The notes: generated by a model from the sequence alone, not told the origin. Positions 15,856 through 23,305 are shown, counted from the first letter of the stretch. The stretch: DNA of 33,546 bases from Candidatus Kaiserbacteria bacterium (GCA_011322135.1 DRNP01000004.1:1-33546); one strand, 5' to 3'. Program-made: numbers and translations.

Positions 15856-15892
15856 ATGAGACGTGGGCGGGCGAAGCCCGCCCACGTCTCAT
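15856..15892 (+). terminator. rny terminator, 17-bp stem with GCGGGC core
   Basis: Perfect 17-nt arms (ATGAGACGTGGGCGGGC), GAA loop, followed by TTTATTTT on the plus strand. Confidence 0.7.
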
Positions 15893-16030
15893 TTTATTTT
15901 ATCCCGTCCTGTGTTTGGCTTCATGTCTTTAGACATGCATATACGATTATCCGGATTTCAATTCTTCATGGAAACACATTTGTTTCAGATGTCAAAAAAT
16001 TACGCTATCCACTTCTCACTTTTGCAACAC

Positions 16031-16059
16031 TTGCAAGGAAACGCTGTATTTCCTATACT
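16031..16059 (+). promoter_or_regulatory. HU gene promoter
   Basis: TTGCAA, 17-nt spacer, TATACT; predicted start near 16066, giving a leader of about 58 nt. Confidence 0.6.
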
Positions 16060-16071
16060 TTTGGACATACC

Positions 16072-16102
16072 CCTCAGAAGCGGATTGCCCGCTCTTATGA
16101 GG
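16072..16102 (+). promoter_or_regulatory. Leader hairpin of the HU gene
   Basis: CCTCA/TGAGG and AGCGG/CCGCT stems with an internal loop and a small apical loop, ending 21 nt before the ATG. The leader has no SD. It could control translation or mRNA stability (inference). Confidence 0.4.
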
Positions 16103-16123
16103 TATTAGCCATATCAGATTCCT

Positions 16124-16396
16124 ATGAATAAAGCGGATATTATAGAAAAAGTTCACGAAGTACTTGGTTCTACAAAAGCAGACGCAGACCGCGCTGTTGA
16201 AAGTGTGATTACTTCAATTACAAACTCACTTAAAGAAGGTGAGGAAGTGTCTATCGCAGGACTCGGCATCTTTTCTGCAAAGGTTCGCCCTGCACGTATG
16301 GGACGAAACCCGCGCACAGGTGAAGCTGTCCAGATTCAGGCCATGCGAGTACCGAAGTTTCGTGCAGCAAAAGCACTAAAGGACGCAGTACGATAA
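16124..16396 (+). CDS. hup: HU/IHF-family DNA-binding protein
   Basis: 90 aa, the standard HU length. MNKADIIEKVHE start, GLGIFSAKVRPARMGRNPRTGE arm region with the family's GRNP-x-TGE DNA-binding motif, and a C-terminal helix (VPKFRAAKALKDAV). It is a histone-like nucleoid protein bending DNA as a dimer. Promoter at 16031-16059 and structured leader; convergent with rarA, sharing the hairpin at 16413-16457. Confidence 0.96.
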   Translation: MNKADIIEKVHEVLGSTKADADRAVESVITSITNSLKEGEEVSIAGLGIFSAKVRPARMGRNPRTGEAVQIQAMRVPKFRAAKALKDAVR

Positions 16397-16412
16397 ACAC
16401 GTTCTTGTGCAT

Positions 16413-16457
16413 ATTCAAAAAGTGTGACGAGCCGTCGGCTCGTCACACTTTTTGAAT
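16413..16457. terminator. Bidirectional terminator between hup and rarA
   Basis: Perfect 21-bp stem with GTC loop and A5/T5 tracts, directly abutting the rarA stop codon. Confidence 0.85.
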
Positions 16458-17591
16458 TTATTTTAAATAACGCCTTTTTTGATTCACTAATTTTTCAGGC
16501 AAATAACTTTCCGTATCATATTTTTCGTATCCTTTTCCATACTCGAGATTCTCCATAAGCTTCGTTGTTGCGTTTCGTATCTTTTTCGGTATCGGTAGAT
16601 TACCAAACTTTTTTACATCTTCTTGTGCTAAACGGAAAGCATCGTACGCTGAGCGATTTTTCTTGCTCTCAGAGAGATATACGACACCGTGTGCAAGATT
16701 TATCGAACATTCCGGATATCCTATAGTCTCACACGCACGAAACACCGCATTTGCCACCACAAGAGCCGTTGGTTGAACAATTCCAATATCCTCACTTGCA
16801 AATATCACCATGCGCCTTGCAATAAAAAGAGGGTCTTCTCCGGCGTTAACCATACGTGCAAGATAATAAAGTGCAGAATCAGATTGCCCTGCGCGCATAC
16901 TTTTAATAAAAGCACTTATAGTGTCGTAGTGTTCATCGCCAAGCTTGTCATAACGTAAGTTCGGAGAATTAAGTGTTTCTTCGAGCGCTTTTATGTTTAC
17001 ATCGCCATAAAGAGACTGTGTGCTATCAATAATTCCAAGCGCTTTGCGTGCATCTCCGTCTGCATATCTTACAATCCATTCCACAGCATCTTTATCGAGA
17101 GGGATTTTTGCACGTAAAAGTATTTCTTTCAAAGAGTCCTCGGAAAGAGATTCAAATGTAAACACACGGCAACGTGATAAAAGCGCGGGAATAATTTCAA
17201 AAGAAGGATTTTCCGTAGTTGCTCCGATTAGTGTGATTTCCCCATTTTCAACAAACGGTAAAAGAAAATCTTGTTGTGCTTTATTAAAACGATGTATTTC
17301 GTCCAGAAGAAGCACTTTGTTTACAAGTTTGGTATCGCTATCGATAATTTTTCGAATATCTCCTTTCCCGGAAGAAACAGCGGAAAGTTCAAAAAGCTCA
17401 GCTTTTAGAGCTCGCGCATAAATACGTGCGATTGTCGTCTTCCCTGTTCCCGGTGGTCCCCAAAGAATAAACGAAAAGTTGTGCTTCTTTTCAATAGCCA
17501 CACGAAGAGTTTTACCTTTACCGACAAGATTTTTCTGACCCACGAACTCATCGAGTGATTTTGGTCGTATGCGCGAAGCGAGAGGTTTCAT
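16458..17591 (-). CDS. rarA: Replication-associated recombination protein A (AAA ATPase)
   Basis: 377 aa, slightly short for RarA/MgsA. MKPLASRIRPKSLDEFVGQ start, Walker A WGPPGTGKTT (44-53), Walker B LLLDEIHRFNK, sensor 1 IGATTENPSFEI, arginine-finger region ALLSRCRVF, then the RarA C-terminal region (DGDARKALGIID; ARRMVIFASEDIGIVQPTAL). It acts at stalled replication forks with SSB and RecA. AT-rich sequence with TAATAT 7 nt before the ATG suggests near-leaderless expression. Confidence 0.95.
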   Translation of the reverse strand: MKPLASRIRPKSLDEFVGQKNLVGKGKTLRVAIEKKHNFSFILWGPPGTGKTTIARIYARALKAELFELSAVSSGKGDIRKIIDSDTKLVNKVLLLDEIHRFNKAQQDFLLPFVENGEITLIGATTENPSFEIIPALLSRCRVFTFESLSEDSLKEILLRAKIPLDKDAVEWIVRYADGDARKALGIIDSTQSLYGDVNIKALEETLNSPNLRYDKLGDEHYDTISAFIKSMRAGQSDSALYYLARMVNAGEDPLFIARRMVIFASEDIGIVQPTALVVANAVFRACETIGYPECSINLAHGVVYLSESKKNRSAYDAFRLAQEDVKKFGNLPIPKKIRNATTKLMENLEYGKGYEKYDTESYLPEKLVNQKRRYLK

Positions 17592-17670
17592 ATTTAATAT
17601 ATTACACCCCGTACTAAATATATATAAAAACCTTGCCGAATAAACTTGCGTTGGTTATATGGCTCTTTGT

Positions 17671-17709
17671 GTTAAGACGCGGGCGGGCTTCGCCCGCCCG
17701 CGTCTTAAC
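17671..17709. repeat. 18-bp perfect hairpin with GCGGGC core
   Basis: Arms GTTAAGACGCGGGCGGGC, TTC loop, upstream of rarA and directly followed by a GTGAGTGATG palindrome (17714-17738). Confidence 0.65.
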
Positions 17710-17713
17710 AGCG

Positions 17714-17738
17714 GTGAGTGATGTTAAACCTCACTCAC
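17714..17738. repeat. Dispersed palindrome family GTGAGTGAGG (copy 2)
   Basis: GTGAGTGATG arm, TTAAA loop, CCTCACTCAC arm; one mismatch. Confidence 0.7.
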
Positions 17739-17798
17739 TTCATAAATACGAAATACGTTCGCGAGTGTTTGTAAACAGGTGTTTATAAAAATGCACGA

Positions 17799-17850
17799 GC
17801 ACAAAAATAACGAAGCAAACACATACGTGTTTGCTTCGTTATTTTTGTGC
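17799..17850 (-). terminator. 24-bp hairpin abutting tRNA-Gly(UCC)
   Basis: Perfect 24-nt arms with a 4-nt ATAC loop. Its inner edge overlaps the last three bases of the tRNA 3' end. It probably ends the tRNA transcript or defines its trailer. Confidence 0.6.
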
Positions 17851-17918
17851 GGGATAGGAGAATCGGACTCCTGCTCTCAGTTTGGAAAACTGATGTTCTA
17901 CCATTAAACTAATCCCGC
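17848..17918 (-). tRNA. trnG: tRNA-Gly (anticodon UCC)
   Basis: Minus-strand 71-nt cloverleaf. Acceptor GCGGGAT pairs with ATCCCGC; D arm with GTTTAATGGTAGAAC; anticodon stem TCAGT/ACTGA with loop TTTCCAA (anticodon TCC); T arm AGGAG-TCCGATT-CTCCT. The T loop is TCCGATT instead of TTCGANN. CCA is not encoded, so the CCA enzyme in this window is needed. The 3' flank resembles that of tRNA-Gly(GCC) at 21179. Confidence 0.9.
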
Positions 17919-18009
17919 AAATATAACAAGATGATATTGCATATCCTCGAAACTGTAAACTTTCACTTTTGAGGATGTTCACAGCATAGCAAATACCGAG
18001 CGTCTCGGG

Positions 18010-18015
18010 TAGCAT
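18010..18015 (+). promoter_or_regulatory. -10-like element, leaderless start
   Basis: TAGCAT, 6 nt, then ATG 18022; weaker match than others. Confidence 0.3.
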
Positions 18016-18021
18016 GAGTAT

Positions 18022-19200
18022 ATGAAATCATTTGGAATCTTGTGGTTGGTTATTTTGGCGTCCATTGCCGGCTTGTGGCTGTCAAACACAAAACCATTCG
18101 CAATTCAAAAAGACTTACCCGCTTCAAAGATAACTCTTGCCACGACCACAAAGCAAACATCTTTCATAAAATCTCCTGAAAAAACGCGCAAAGCGTTTAT
18201 ACAAACGCAAAAAAGTGTCAGTACGACTTCAAAAGCTAAAACATCGCCCGAAACGAAATCTACCACACCAAAACGAAATACCTACATTCCTGAAAAGGAC
18301 CTACCGCAAGACTCACAAAAAACAAACGAAACACAGACGCTCATATCAACTCAAGCGCAATTGTCTGCAAGCGCTATAAAGTTACGTTCCGCACTTGTAA
18401 ATATTATATGTACCACACCTGCCGGAGGAAGGATTCGCTCTATCTCGGGAAGCGGTATCGTAGTTGGATCGCGTGGAGTAATTCTGACAAACGCACATAT
18501 AGGTCAATACTTCCTATTACACGACTACCCCAGCAAGGGTAATACCGTATGCAATATACGAACAGGAAGCCCTGCAAGAAATACTTATTCGGCAAAATTA
18601 ATGTTTATATCTCCATCGTGGATGGATGCTAATCCCGGCACTCTCACACAATATGCTCCAACAGGTACCGGAAAATACGACATTGCATTTCTTCTTATTA
18701 CAAAAAGTCTCACGGACAAACCGCTACCTAAAACATTTTCTTTCATACCGCTCGCAAAACAAGCTCCAAAAAAAGACGATGACGTCGTAATAGGGTCGTA
18801 TGCCGCGCAATTTTTAACTACAAACCAAATTAATTATTCGCTCTACCCCACTATCACATACGGAAATGTAAAAAACATTTTCACATTTGATACAAATACC
18901 GTCGATGTTATTTCTCTCGGAGGGAGCGCTGCCGCTCAAGAAGGATCTTCCGGAGGCGGTATCATAAATGCAAACTGCATGCTCACGGGAATAATCACAA
19001 CAAGTACTACAAAAGGCGACACGGATACTCGCGATTTACATGCTATTACCGCAACATATGTGCGCAGAGATTATAAAAAGGAAACAAATTACTCTATTGA
19101 TGACGCATTAAACAATCCGCAAACGACAACTGATATGTTTTCATCGGAAGCTTCGGCTCTATCGGCAATTCTTGTGAAAAAACTCACTCAAACACCCTAG
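18022..19200 (+). CDS. Trypsin-like serine protease, membrane-anchored/exported
   Basis: 392 aa. N-terminal signal/anchor helix (about 5-20), a Ser/Thr/Lys-rich low-complexity linker (30-115), then a trypsin-like domain: His159 in ILTNAHI, Asp220 in KYDIAFLL and Ser310 in GSSGG. The oxyanion motif is intact, so it should be active. Two Cys pairs (130/177 region, 319) may form disulfides. No PDZ domain is visible, so it is not a typical DegP/HtrA. It probably cleaves proteins outside the cytoplasmic membrane. Tail-to-tail with the MscS gene: the two stop codons overlap within CCTAGG. Confidence 0.85.
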   Translation: MKSFGILWLVILASIAGLWLSNTKPFAIQKDLPASKITLATTTKQTSFIKSPEKTRKAFIQTQKSVSTTSKAKTSPETKSTTPKRNTYIPEKDLPQDSQKTNETQTLISTQAQLSASAIKLRSALVNIICTTPAGGRIRSISGSGIVVGSRGVILTNAHIGQYFLLHDYPSKGNTVCNIRTGSPARNTYSAKLMFISPSWMDANPGTLTQYAPTGTGKYDIAFLLITKSLTDKPLPKTFSFIPLAKQAPKKDDDVVIGSYAAQFLTTNQINYSLYPTITYGNVKNIFTFDTNTVDVISLGGSAAAQEGSSGGGIINANCMLTGIITTSTTKGDTDTRDLHAITATYVRRDYKKETNYSIDDALNNPQTTTDMFSSEASALSAILVKKLTQTP

Positions 19201-20246
19201 GATTCTTGCGATGCGATATAAATTGTACGAGTAGGATATGCGAACTCGATTTTTTCATGCGCAAAAAGCTCCATGAGTGCCAGATTTAGCTCTTGTTGTT
19301 TATCCATGTACTCGTTGTAGTCACCGGAATGCACATAATACACAAGATCAAAATCGAGCGATGACGCTCCGAAACCGGAAAAATGTACTCGGTCTAAACG
19401 AATGTCCTTTATATCTGCAAGCAATCCTTTTATCTTTTCCGGTAAACCTGCAACGATTTTACGCGGTGTCTCATATAAAATACCGAAAGTCATTTCTACA
19501 CGACGCTCTTTCATTGTGTGGAAGTTTTGAATGCGTGTAGATGTTAACTCTTGATTTGAAATGACCAACTCCTCGCCTTGCAATGCTCGCAATCGAGTTG
19601 TTTTTATACCTATTCGCTCTACTGTGCCCATTTGGTTTCCTACTATTATGAAATCTCCAACTGTAAACGGTTTATCAAAATATATTGCGAACGAACTGAA
19701 AAGGTCTGTGAGTATATTTTGAAGTGCAAATGCTATCGCGACACCGCCAATGCCGAGACCGGCGACAAGAGATGTGATATTTATACCCAAGTTTGATAGT
19801 ACAAGCAGAATTGCAACAACCCACAGAGATGCTTTTATAAAAGTACCTATTAGGTGCTTCGCGACAACTTCTTCTTTTTTCCCACGCTTCCCTTGCTCTA
19901 AAAGAGTATCTATCGCTAAGCTGGAAGCTCGAAGTGCATACCACAACACGAGCGCAAGCAGTATTACATTTAGTATTGTCCTCGCGATTTGAGGTAACGC
20001 CAATGTCTGAAATCCTACATAAAATGCCAGGTACCAATAAAATGACGGGTGGATACTTTGCACCATCGCCATAACGACATCATCAATTTTTGTTTTTGTT
20101 TTTTTTGAAAAAGCTTCAAGCCGAACGATTACTCGCTTTTGTATAAAAGAAAAGATAAACGCCGAAATAATTGTAACCAAGATGGCTATTGCAACCGGCT
20201 CGAGATATGTGGTCAATATTGTATCTATATTTGGAAACGCAAACAT
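19197..20246 (-). CDS. mscS: Small-conductance mechanosensitive channel (MscS family)
   Basis: 349 aa. Several N-terminal membrane helices (about 15-35, 55-75, 85-110, 135-160), then the pore helix and beta domain with the family motif GLGIGGVAIAFALQNILTDL and FDKPFTVGDFI, and a C-terminal alpha/beta cage (VHFSGFGASSLDFDLVYYVH). It releases solutes on hypo-osmotic shock. It stands alone upstream of tRNA-Pro; no SD. Confidence 0.92.
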   Translation of the reverse strand: MFAFPNIDTILTTYLEPVAIAILVTIISAFIFSFIQKRVIVRLEAFSKKTKTKIDDVVMAMVQSIHPSFYWYLAFYVGFQTLALPQIARTILNVILLALVLWYALRASSLAIDTLLEQGKRGKKEEVVAKHLIGTFIKASLWVVAILLVLSNLGINITSLVAGLGIGGVAIAFALQNILTDLFSSFAIYFDKPFTVGDFIIVGNQMGTVERIGIKTTRLRALQGEELVISNQELTSTRIQNFHTMKERRVEMTFGILYETPRKIVAGLPEKIKGLLADIKDIRLDRVHFSGFGASSLDFDLVYYVHSGDYNEYMDKQQELNLALMELFAHEKIEFAYPTRTIYIASQES

Positions 20247-20300
20247 TTATAATTAGGATAAGTCATTAATAATTGCAAAACACGCGAGCGCGCCCGCAAG

Positions 20301-20400
20301 TATTCGGCGCTCGGTCGGGGTGCCGAGACTCGAACTCGAGCTACATCCTCCCAAAGGATGCGTGCTACCGCTACACCACACCCCGACCGAGCGTCGAATA
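20301..20400. repeat. Inverted flanks extending the tRNA-Pro acceptor stem
   Basis: 20301-20315 and 20386-20400 are complementary at 14 of 15 positions and continue the acceptor helix outward, including the discriminator base and position -1. The precursor could fold as one helix of about 22 bp below the tRNA. Confidence 0.75.
20315..20385 (-). tRNA. trnP: tRNA-Pro (anticodon UGG)
   Basis: Minus-strand cloverleaf. Acceptor CGGGGTG/CACCCCG, D arm with GTGTAGCGGTAGCAC, anticodon stem CATCC/GGATG with loop TTTGGGA (anticodon TGG), T arm with GTTCGAGTC. Discriminator A; the following bases are CCG, so CCA is not fully encoded. Confidence 0.92.
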
Positions 20401-20431
20401 CTTCACACAAGTTTCGACATATTCTATCCTA

Positions 20432-20827
20432 TCAGACAATGTGCGGAATGTATCGTACTCGCGCAACTCCGTCATTACGACGTAACCATACCACCACGCC
20501 GTCAACTTGCCACTCCCCTCTCCATTTTTTTTCAGCGAGATACCACTCTCCTGTTCGTACGACCCTTCGTATCTTTGTCGGATTCAATTTATCTGTCGGA
20601 TCAAAATTATCTCCTGTGTCAAAACGCAACGGAAATTCATCGCATACCGTACTTTTTACTTCTATCACATGCACGACATTTTCTTTTTGAGCAACAATAT
20701 CCAGCTCGCCTGTTTTATGCGCAATGTTTCTATCGATGACACGAAACTTATGTCGTCGTAGATATTCTGCGGCAGCTCTTTCACCGACATGTCCTATCTT
20801 TTTGCACGATGCATGCGATAAATTCAC
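20432..20827 (-). CDS. yraN: YraN-family (UPF0102) putative endonuclease
   Basis: 131 aa, normal length. Restriction-endonuclease-like fold signature: GERAAAEYLRRHKFRVIDRN, then KTGELDIVA and VIEVKS (the E-x-K catalytic half). Cellular role is not established for the family. The start is a GTG at 20827, chosen because TATAAT (20839-20834) sits exactly 6 nt upstream; this predicts a leaderless mRNA. Confidence 0.9.
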   Translation of the reverse strand: MNLSHASCKKIGHVGERAAAEYLRRHKFRVIDRNIAHKTGELDIVAQKENVVHVIEVKSTVCDEFPLRFDTGDNFDPTDKLNPTKIRRVVRTGEWYLAEKKWRGEWQVDGVVVWLRRNDGVARVRYIPHIV

Positions 20828-20833
20828 AAAAAC

Positions 20834-20839
20834 ATTATA
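20834..20839 (-). promoter_or_regulatory. -10 element of yraN
   Basis: Minus-strand consensus TATAAT followed by GTTTTT and the GTG start; one of the clearest leaderless arrangements in the window. Confidence 0.6.
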
Positions 20840-20918
20840 CCATTGACCTAGAAAAATACGATATGTTTAAACGTTTTTTAATGAACATTTCTATTGGTCT
20901 TTTATTTTTTAGTGTCTT

Positions 20919-20927
20919 TTATCCACA
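20919..20927 (+). promoter_or_regulatory. DnaA-box match TTATCCACA
   Basis: Exact 9-mer, followed by CAATCCACAGG. The gap 20828-21132 otherwise holds only the yraN promoter; a short plus-strand frame with hydrophobic residues (20863-21015) has no supporting signal. Confidence 0.35.
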
Positions 20928-21132
20928 CAATCCACAGGTTTTTCCACTGTTGTCTTTCAGACTTCCTGTCATTTATAAAATAACCTTGTTTTTAACCGTT
21001 TTAATCGCAATTTAAAGAACTTTTTGTTTTTTGTGTTAATAACACAGATGCTAAAAGCAATTTACGTCTATAAACGCGCAACGCGATTTAATGTACTTGT
21101 CATTGTGTGATATGTGCGATTTCAATCAATAC

Positions 21133-21166
21133 GACAAACACAGTCGCCAACACATCCGTGTTTGTC
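21133..21166 (-). terminator. Hairpin downstream of tRNA-Gly(GCC)
   Basis: GACAAACAC/GTGTTTGTC stem with a 16-nt loop in the tRNA trailer, preceded by a segment similar to the trailer of tRNA-Gly(UCC). Confidence 0.5.
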
Positions 21167-21178
21167 TCGTTGTTTTTG

Positions 21179-21249
21179 TGCGGATAGGGAGAATCGAACT
21201 CCCGACTCGTCCTTGGCAAGGACACGTTTTACCACTAAACCATATCCGC
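21179..21249 (-). tRNA. trnG: tRNA-Gly (anticodon GCC)
   Basis: Minus-strand cloverleaf. Acceptor GCGGATA/TATCCGC, D arm GTTTAGTGGTAAAAC, anticodon stem TGTCC/GGACG (one T-G pair) with loop TTGCCAA, T arm GGGAG-TTCGATT-CTCCC. No encoded CCA. The trailer begins CAAAAACAACGA, nearly as in tRNA-Gly(UCC). Confidence 0.93.
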
Positions 21250-21344
21250 ATCAACTAAATGAACGCTGTAATAATCTCATATTCTCAATCATCAAGCAAA
21301 CTGTTGTACCCCAGGTTCAAGGATTAGTTGCAACCACACGCATT

Positions 21345-21371
21345 ATTGAGTGAGGTTTAACCTCACTCAAT
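21345..21371. repeat. Dispersed palindrome family GTGAGTGAGG (copy 3)
   Basis: ATTGAGTGAGGTT/AACCTCACTCAAT inverted repeat, perfect, upstream of tRNA-Gly. Confidence 0.7.
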
Positions 21372-21399
21372 AAATCTCTATAGCTTTAAACAATCAAAA

Positions 21400-21434
21400 A
21401 GCCACGAAATTTTCCGAAGGAAAATTTCGTGGCT
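21400..21434. terminator. Terminator of the 241-aa gene
   Basis: 16-bp perfect stem (AGCCACGAAATTTTCC arm), GAA loop, T runs on both strands, 11 nt after the stop at 21445. Confidence 0.85.
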
Positions 21435-21444
21435 AGAGTTTTTT

Positions 21445-22170
21445 TTAGACGAACATCACAGTAACCATTGCGATACAATATACCACTGAAAAAATTCTGA
21501 AACTGAGAACCTTTTCTTCAGTAACAGCATCAGTAGTAGCAATGTCGATGATGACGGTAACTTCGCATACCGAGATGAAGGCAACAGCGGCACTGACGAC
21601 AATGGCAGCAGCAACAGCGGCACTGACGACAATGGCAGCAGCAAAAAGAGTGATAATAGGTACAATAATAGCAATGATTGCAACTACTTCCGTAGCGAAT
21701 TTTTTATCATTAAAGCCATATCGCCACACTCTATAGTTAGAATAGATCATCGCAACCAACCCCACCAAAGCAAAAGCCACGTACCAAGCGAATTTTGGTT
21801 CGCTTTTTTTAGTAGTGTCTTTATTGAGATAAACAAAACATCCTTGCCCACCTTTTTCAGGATCAAAAACAACAACCTTTTGTTGTTTTTTAATAATTCT
21901 GTAGTGAAAGAAATCCCAAAAAGATTTCAATGGGTGCCTTTCATTTTCAACAATAAACATCTTCCCGAAAGGAATTTCCTCTCCAGGGTTTTTCATTGCC
22001 TCTCGCTCTTCTGCCGTTAGAGGTTTCAAGACCTCCGGTCTCTCCACCTGTTTCAACAATCCCTGTCCATTTTTCATCCACTCTGTGCCAGCATTACAAA
22101 TGCTGACAATAGCAAAATATGAAAACAAACAAGTCGCCAATAACGTTAAAAACAATACTGACCTTTTCAT
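21445..22170 (-). CDS. Hypothetical exported/membrane protein, 241 aa, SD-led
   Basis: Signal peptide (MKRSVLFLTLLATCLFSYF...CNAG; about 1-27), a soluble segment of about 100 residues (EVLKPLTAEEREAMKNPGEE), then membrane helices at about 128-150 and 163-205 and a hydrophobic C-terminus. The second hydrophobic stretch contains two copies of AAIVVSAAVA from an exact 30-nt tandem repeat. Strong expression signals: TTGACT-17 nt-TATACT (22250-22222), GGGAGGGAG just before the ATG, and a clean terminator. Family not recognised. It belongs to the SD-led set in this window. Confidence 0.75.
   Translation of the reverse strand: MKRSVLFLTLLATCLFSYFAIVSICNAGTEWMKNGQGLLKQVERPEVLKPLTAEEREAMKNPGEEIPFGKMFIVENERHPLKSFWDFFHYRIIKKQQKVVVFDPEKGGQGCFVYLNKDTTKKSEPKFAWYVAFALVGLVAMIYSNYRVWRYGFNDKKFATEVVAIIAIIVPIITLFAAAIVVSAAVAAAIVVSAAVAFISVCEVTVIIDIATTDAVTEEKVLSFRIFSVVYCIAMVTVMFV
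21581..21640. repeat. Exact 30-nt tandem duplication in the 241-aa gene
   Basis: Two identical 30-nt units (start GCAACAGCGGCACTGACGAC) keep the frame and duplicate 10 residues within a membrane segment; a potential slippage site. Confidence 0.95.
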
Positions 22171-22221
22171 TATCTCCCTCCCTATATTTTTATTTTTAAT
22201 TCAAGATACAAACCTGCAGTA

Positions 22222-22250
22222 AGTATATAACAGAAATCAAACAAAGTCAA
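22222..22250 (-). promoter_or_regulatory. Promoter of the 241-aa gene
   Basis: Minus-strand TTGACT (22250-22245), 17-nt spacer, TATACT (22227-22222); leader of about 45 nt with GGGAGGGAG before ATG 22170. Confidence 0.75.
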
Positions 22251-22252
22251 GA

Positions 22253-22297
22253 ATAATTAAAAGTGAGTGAGGTTAAACCTCACTCACTTTTAATTAT
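22253..22297. repeat. Dispersed palindrome family GTGAGTGAGG (copy 4), 20-bp stem
   Basis: Perfect 20-nt arms with TTAAA loop; the common GTGAGTGAGG core is extended by a copy-specific ATAATTAAAA arm. It sits between the divergent 241-aa and xerC genes. Confidence 0.8.
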
Positions 22298-22382
22298 CGG
22301 ATATGACAATACTGTTGCATCTGCTAATTATGCGCCATTCGTATTGCACACTCATTCCCAAATATTGTGCGACACTGTGCGC

Positions 22383-22388
22383 TATACT
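22383..22388 (+). promoter_or_regulatory. -10 element of the recombinase gene
   Basis: TATACT, 6 nt, ATG 22395; leaderless pattern. It supports 22395 over the in-frame upstream ATG at 22263, which lies inside the palindrome. Confidence 0.6.
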
Positions 22389-22394
22389 AAAGCG

Positions 22395-23288
22395 ATGAAG
22401 GCAAACGAAGCGAAGCAACAATTTCTTGAATATATCGAAATAGAACGTGGACGTGCTGTAAAAACAGTAGAAAATTATGACCGCTACCTTACACGCTACT
22501 TCGCGCACGCAAACATACACTTCGTAAAAGACATAAACGAAACCAACATACGCGAATTTCGTCTTTGGTTAAACCGCCAACCGGGAACGCACGGAGCAAT
22601 GAAACGCCGTACACAAAATTATTATTTAATAGCACTCCGTGCTTTTCTAAAGTTTTTACGCAAGCGAGGCATCAATAGTATTCCACCGGAAAGTATAGAG
22701 CTTGCGAAAGTTCCCGAGAGGTCTCTCGATATGATAACGTCTGCAGAGCTAAAACGTTTACTAAACTCGGCAAACGGACCGGACGAAAAATCTCTCCGTG
22801 ACAGAGCGATATTTGAGCTTTTGTTTTCAACGGGGTTGCGTGTTTCTGAACTTTGCTCGCTAAATAATGACATAGACCTTTCTCTTGACGAATTTTCAAT
22901 ACGTGGGAAAGGAGACAAAGTGCGTGTTGTTTTTCTTTCTGAAACGGCGAAGCGTGCCGTTGCACGATATATAAAAGCTCGCAAGGACATGGAGGACGCT
23001 CTTTTTGTGAACGTCTCTAAAGGACATTCCAATTCGTCACGTCTCACACCACGGTCAATCGAGCGCATCATTAAACATTACGCAGTCAAAGCCGGTATAA
23101 CAAAGAAAGTCACCCCACATGTTTTGCGCCACTCTTTTGCCACAGATCTTCTTTCAAATGGGGCTGACATACGCAGTGTTCAAGCTCTTTTAGGGCATGC
23201 AAATATTGCCACAACACAAATCTACACACACGTTACAGATGCGCACCTGCGTGAAGTACACAAAAAATTTCACAGTAACGGGCTATAG
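22395..23288 (+). CDS. xerC: Tyrosine recombinase XerC/XerD-like
   Basis: 297 aa, typical for Xer recombinases. N-terminal SAM-like core-binding domain (1-90), then the catalytic domain with Arg149 (GLRVSEL), Lys172/175 (GKGDK), His242 and Arg245 (PHVLRHSFAT), His268 (LLGHANI) and Tyr277 (TTQIYTH). It presumably resolves chromosome dimers at dif, but could act on mobile DNA. It lies about 1 kb from the parS-like cluster. Followed by exonuclease III after 29 nt. Confidence 0.95.
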   Translation: MKANEAKQQFLEYIEIERGRAVKTVENYDRYLTRYFAHANIHFVKDINETNIREFRLWLNRQPGTHGAMKRRTQNYYLIALRAFLKFLRKRGINSIPPESIELAKVPERSLDMITSAELKRLLNSANGPDEKSLRDRAIFELLFSTGLRVSELCSLNNDIDLSLDEFSIRGKGDKVRVVFLSETAKRAVARYIKARKDMEDALFVNVSKGHSNSSRLTPRSIERIIKHYAVKAGITKKVTPHVLRHSFATDLLSNGADIRSVQALLGHANIATTQIYTHVTDAHLREVHKKFHSNGL

Positions 23289-23305
23289 CAAATTTATATT
23301 TCTGA

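Noticed and set aside
15823-16131. Plus-strand frames between rny and hup
   Set aside because: They run through the rny terminator hairpin and the hup promoter and leader; no start signal or family.
20863-21015. Hydrophobic plus-strand frame upstream of yraN
   Set aside because: Overlaps a DnaA-box word and has no promoter or SD on that strand.
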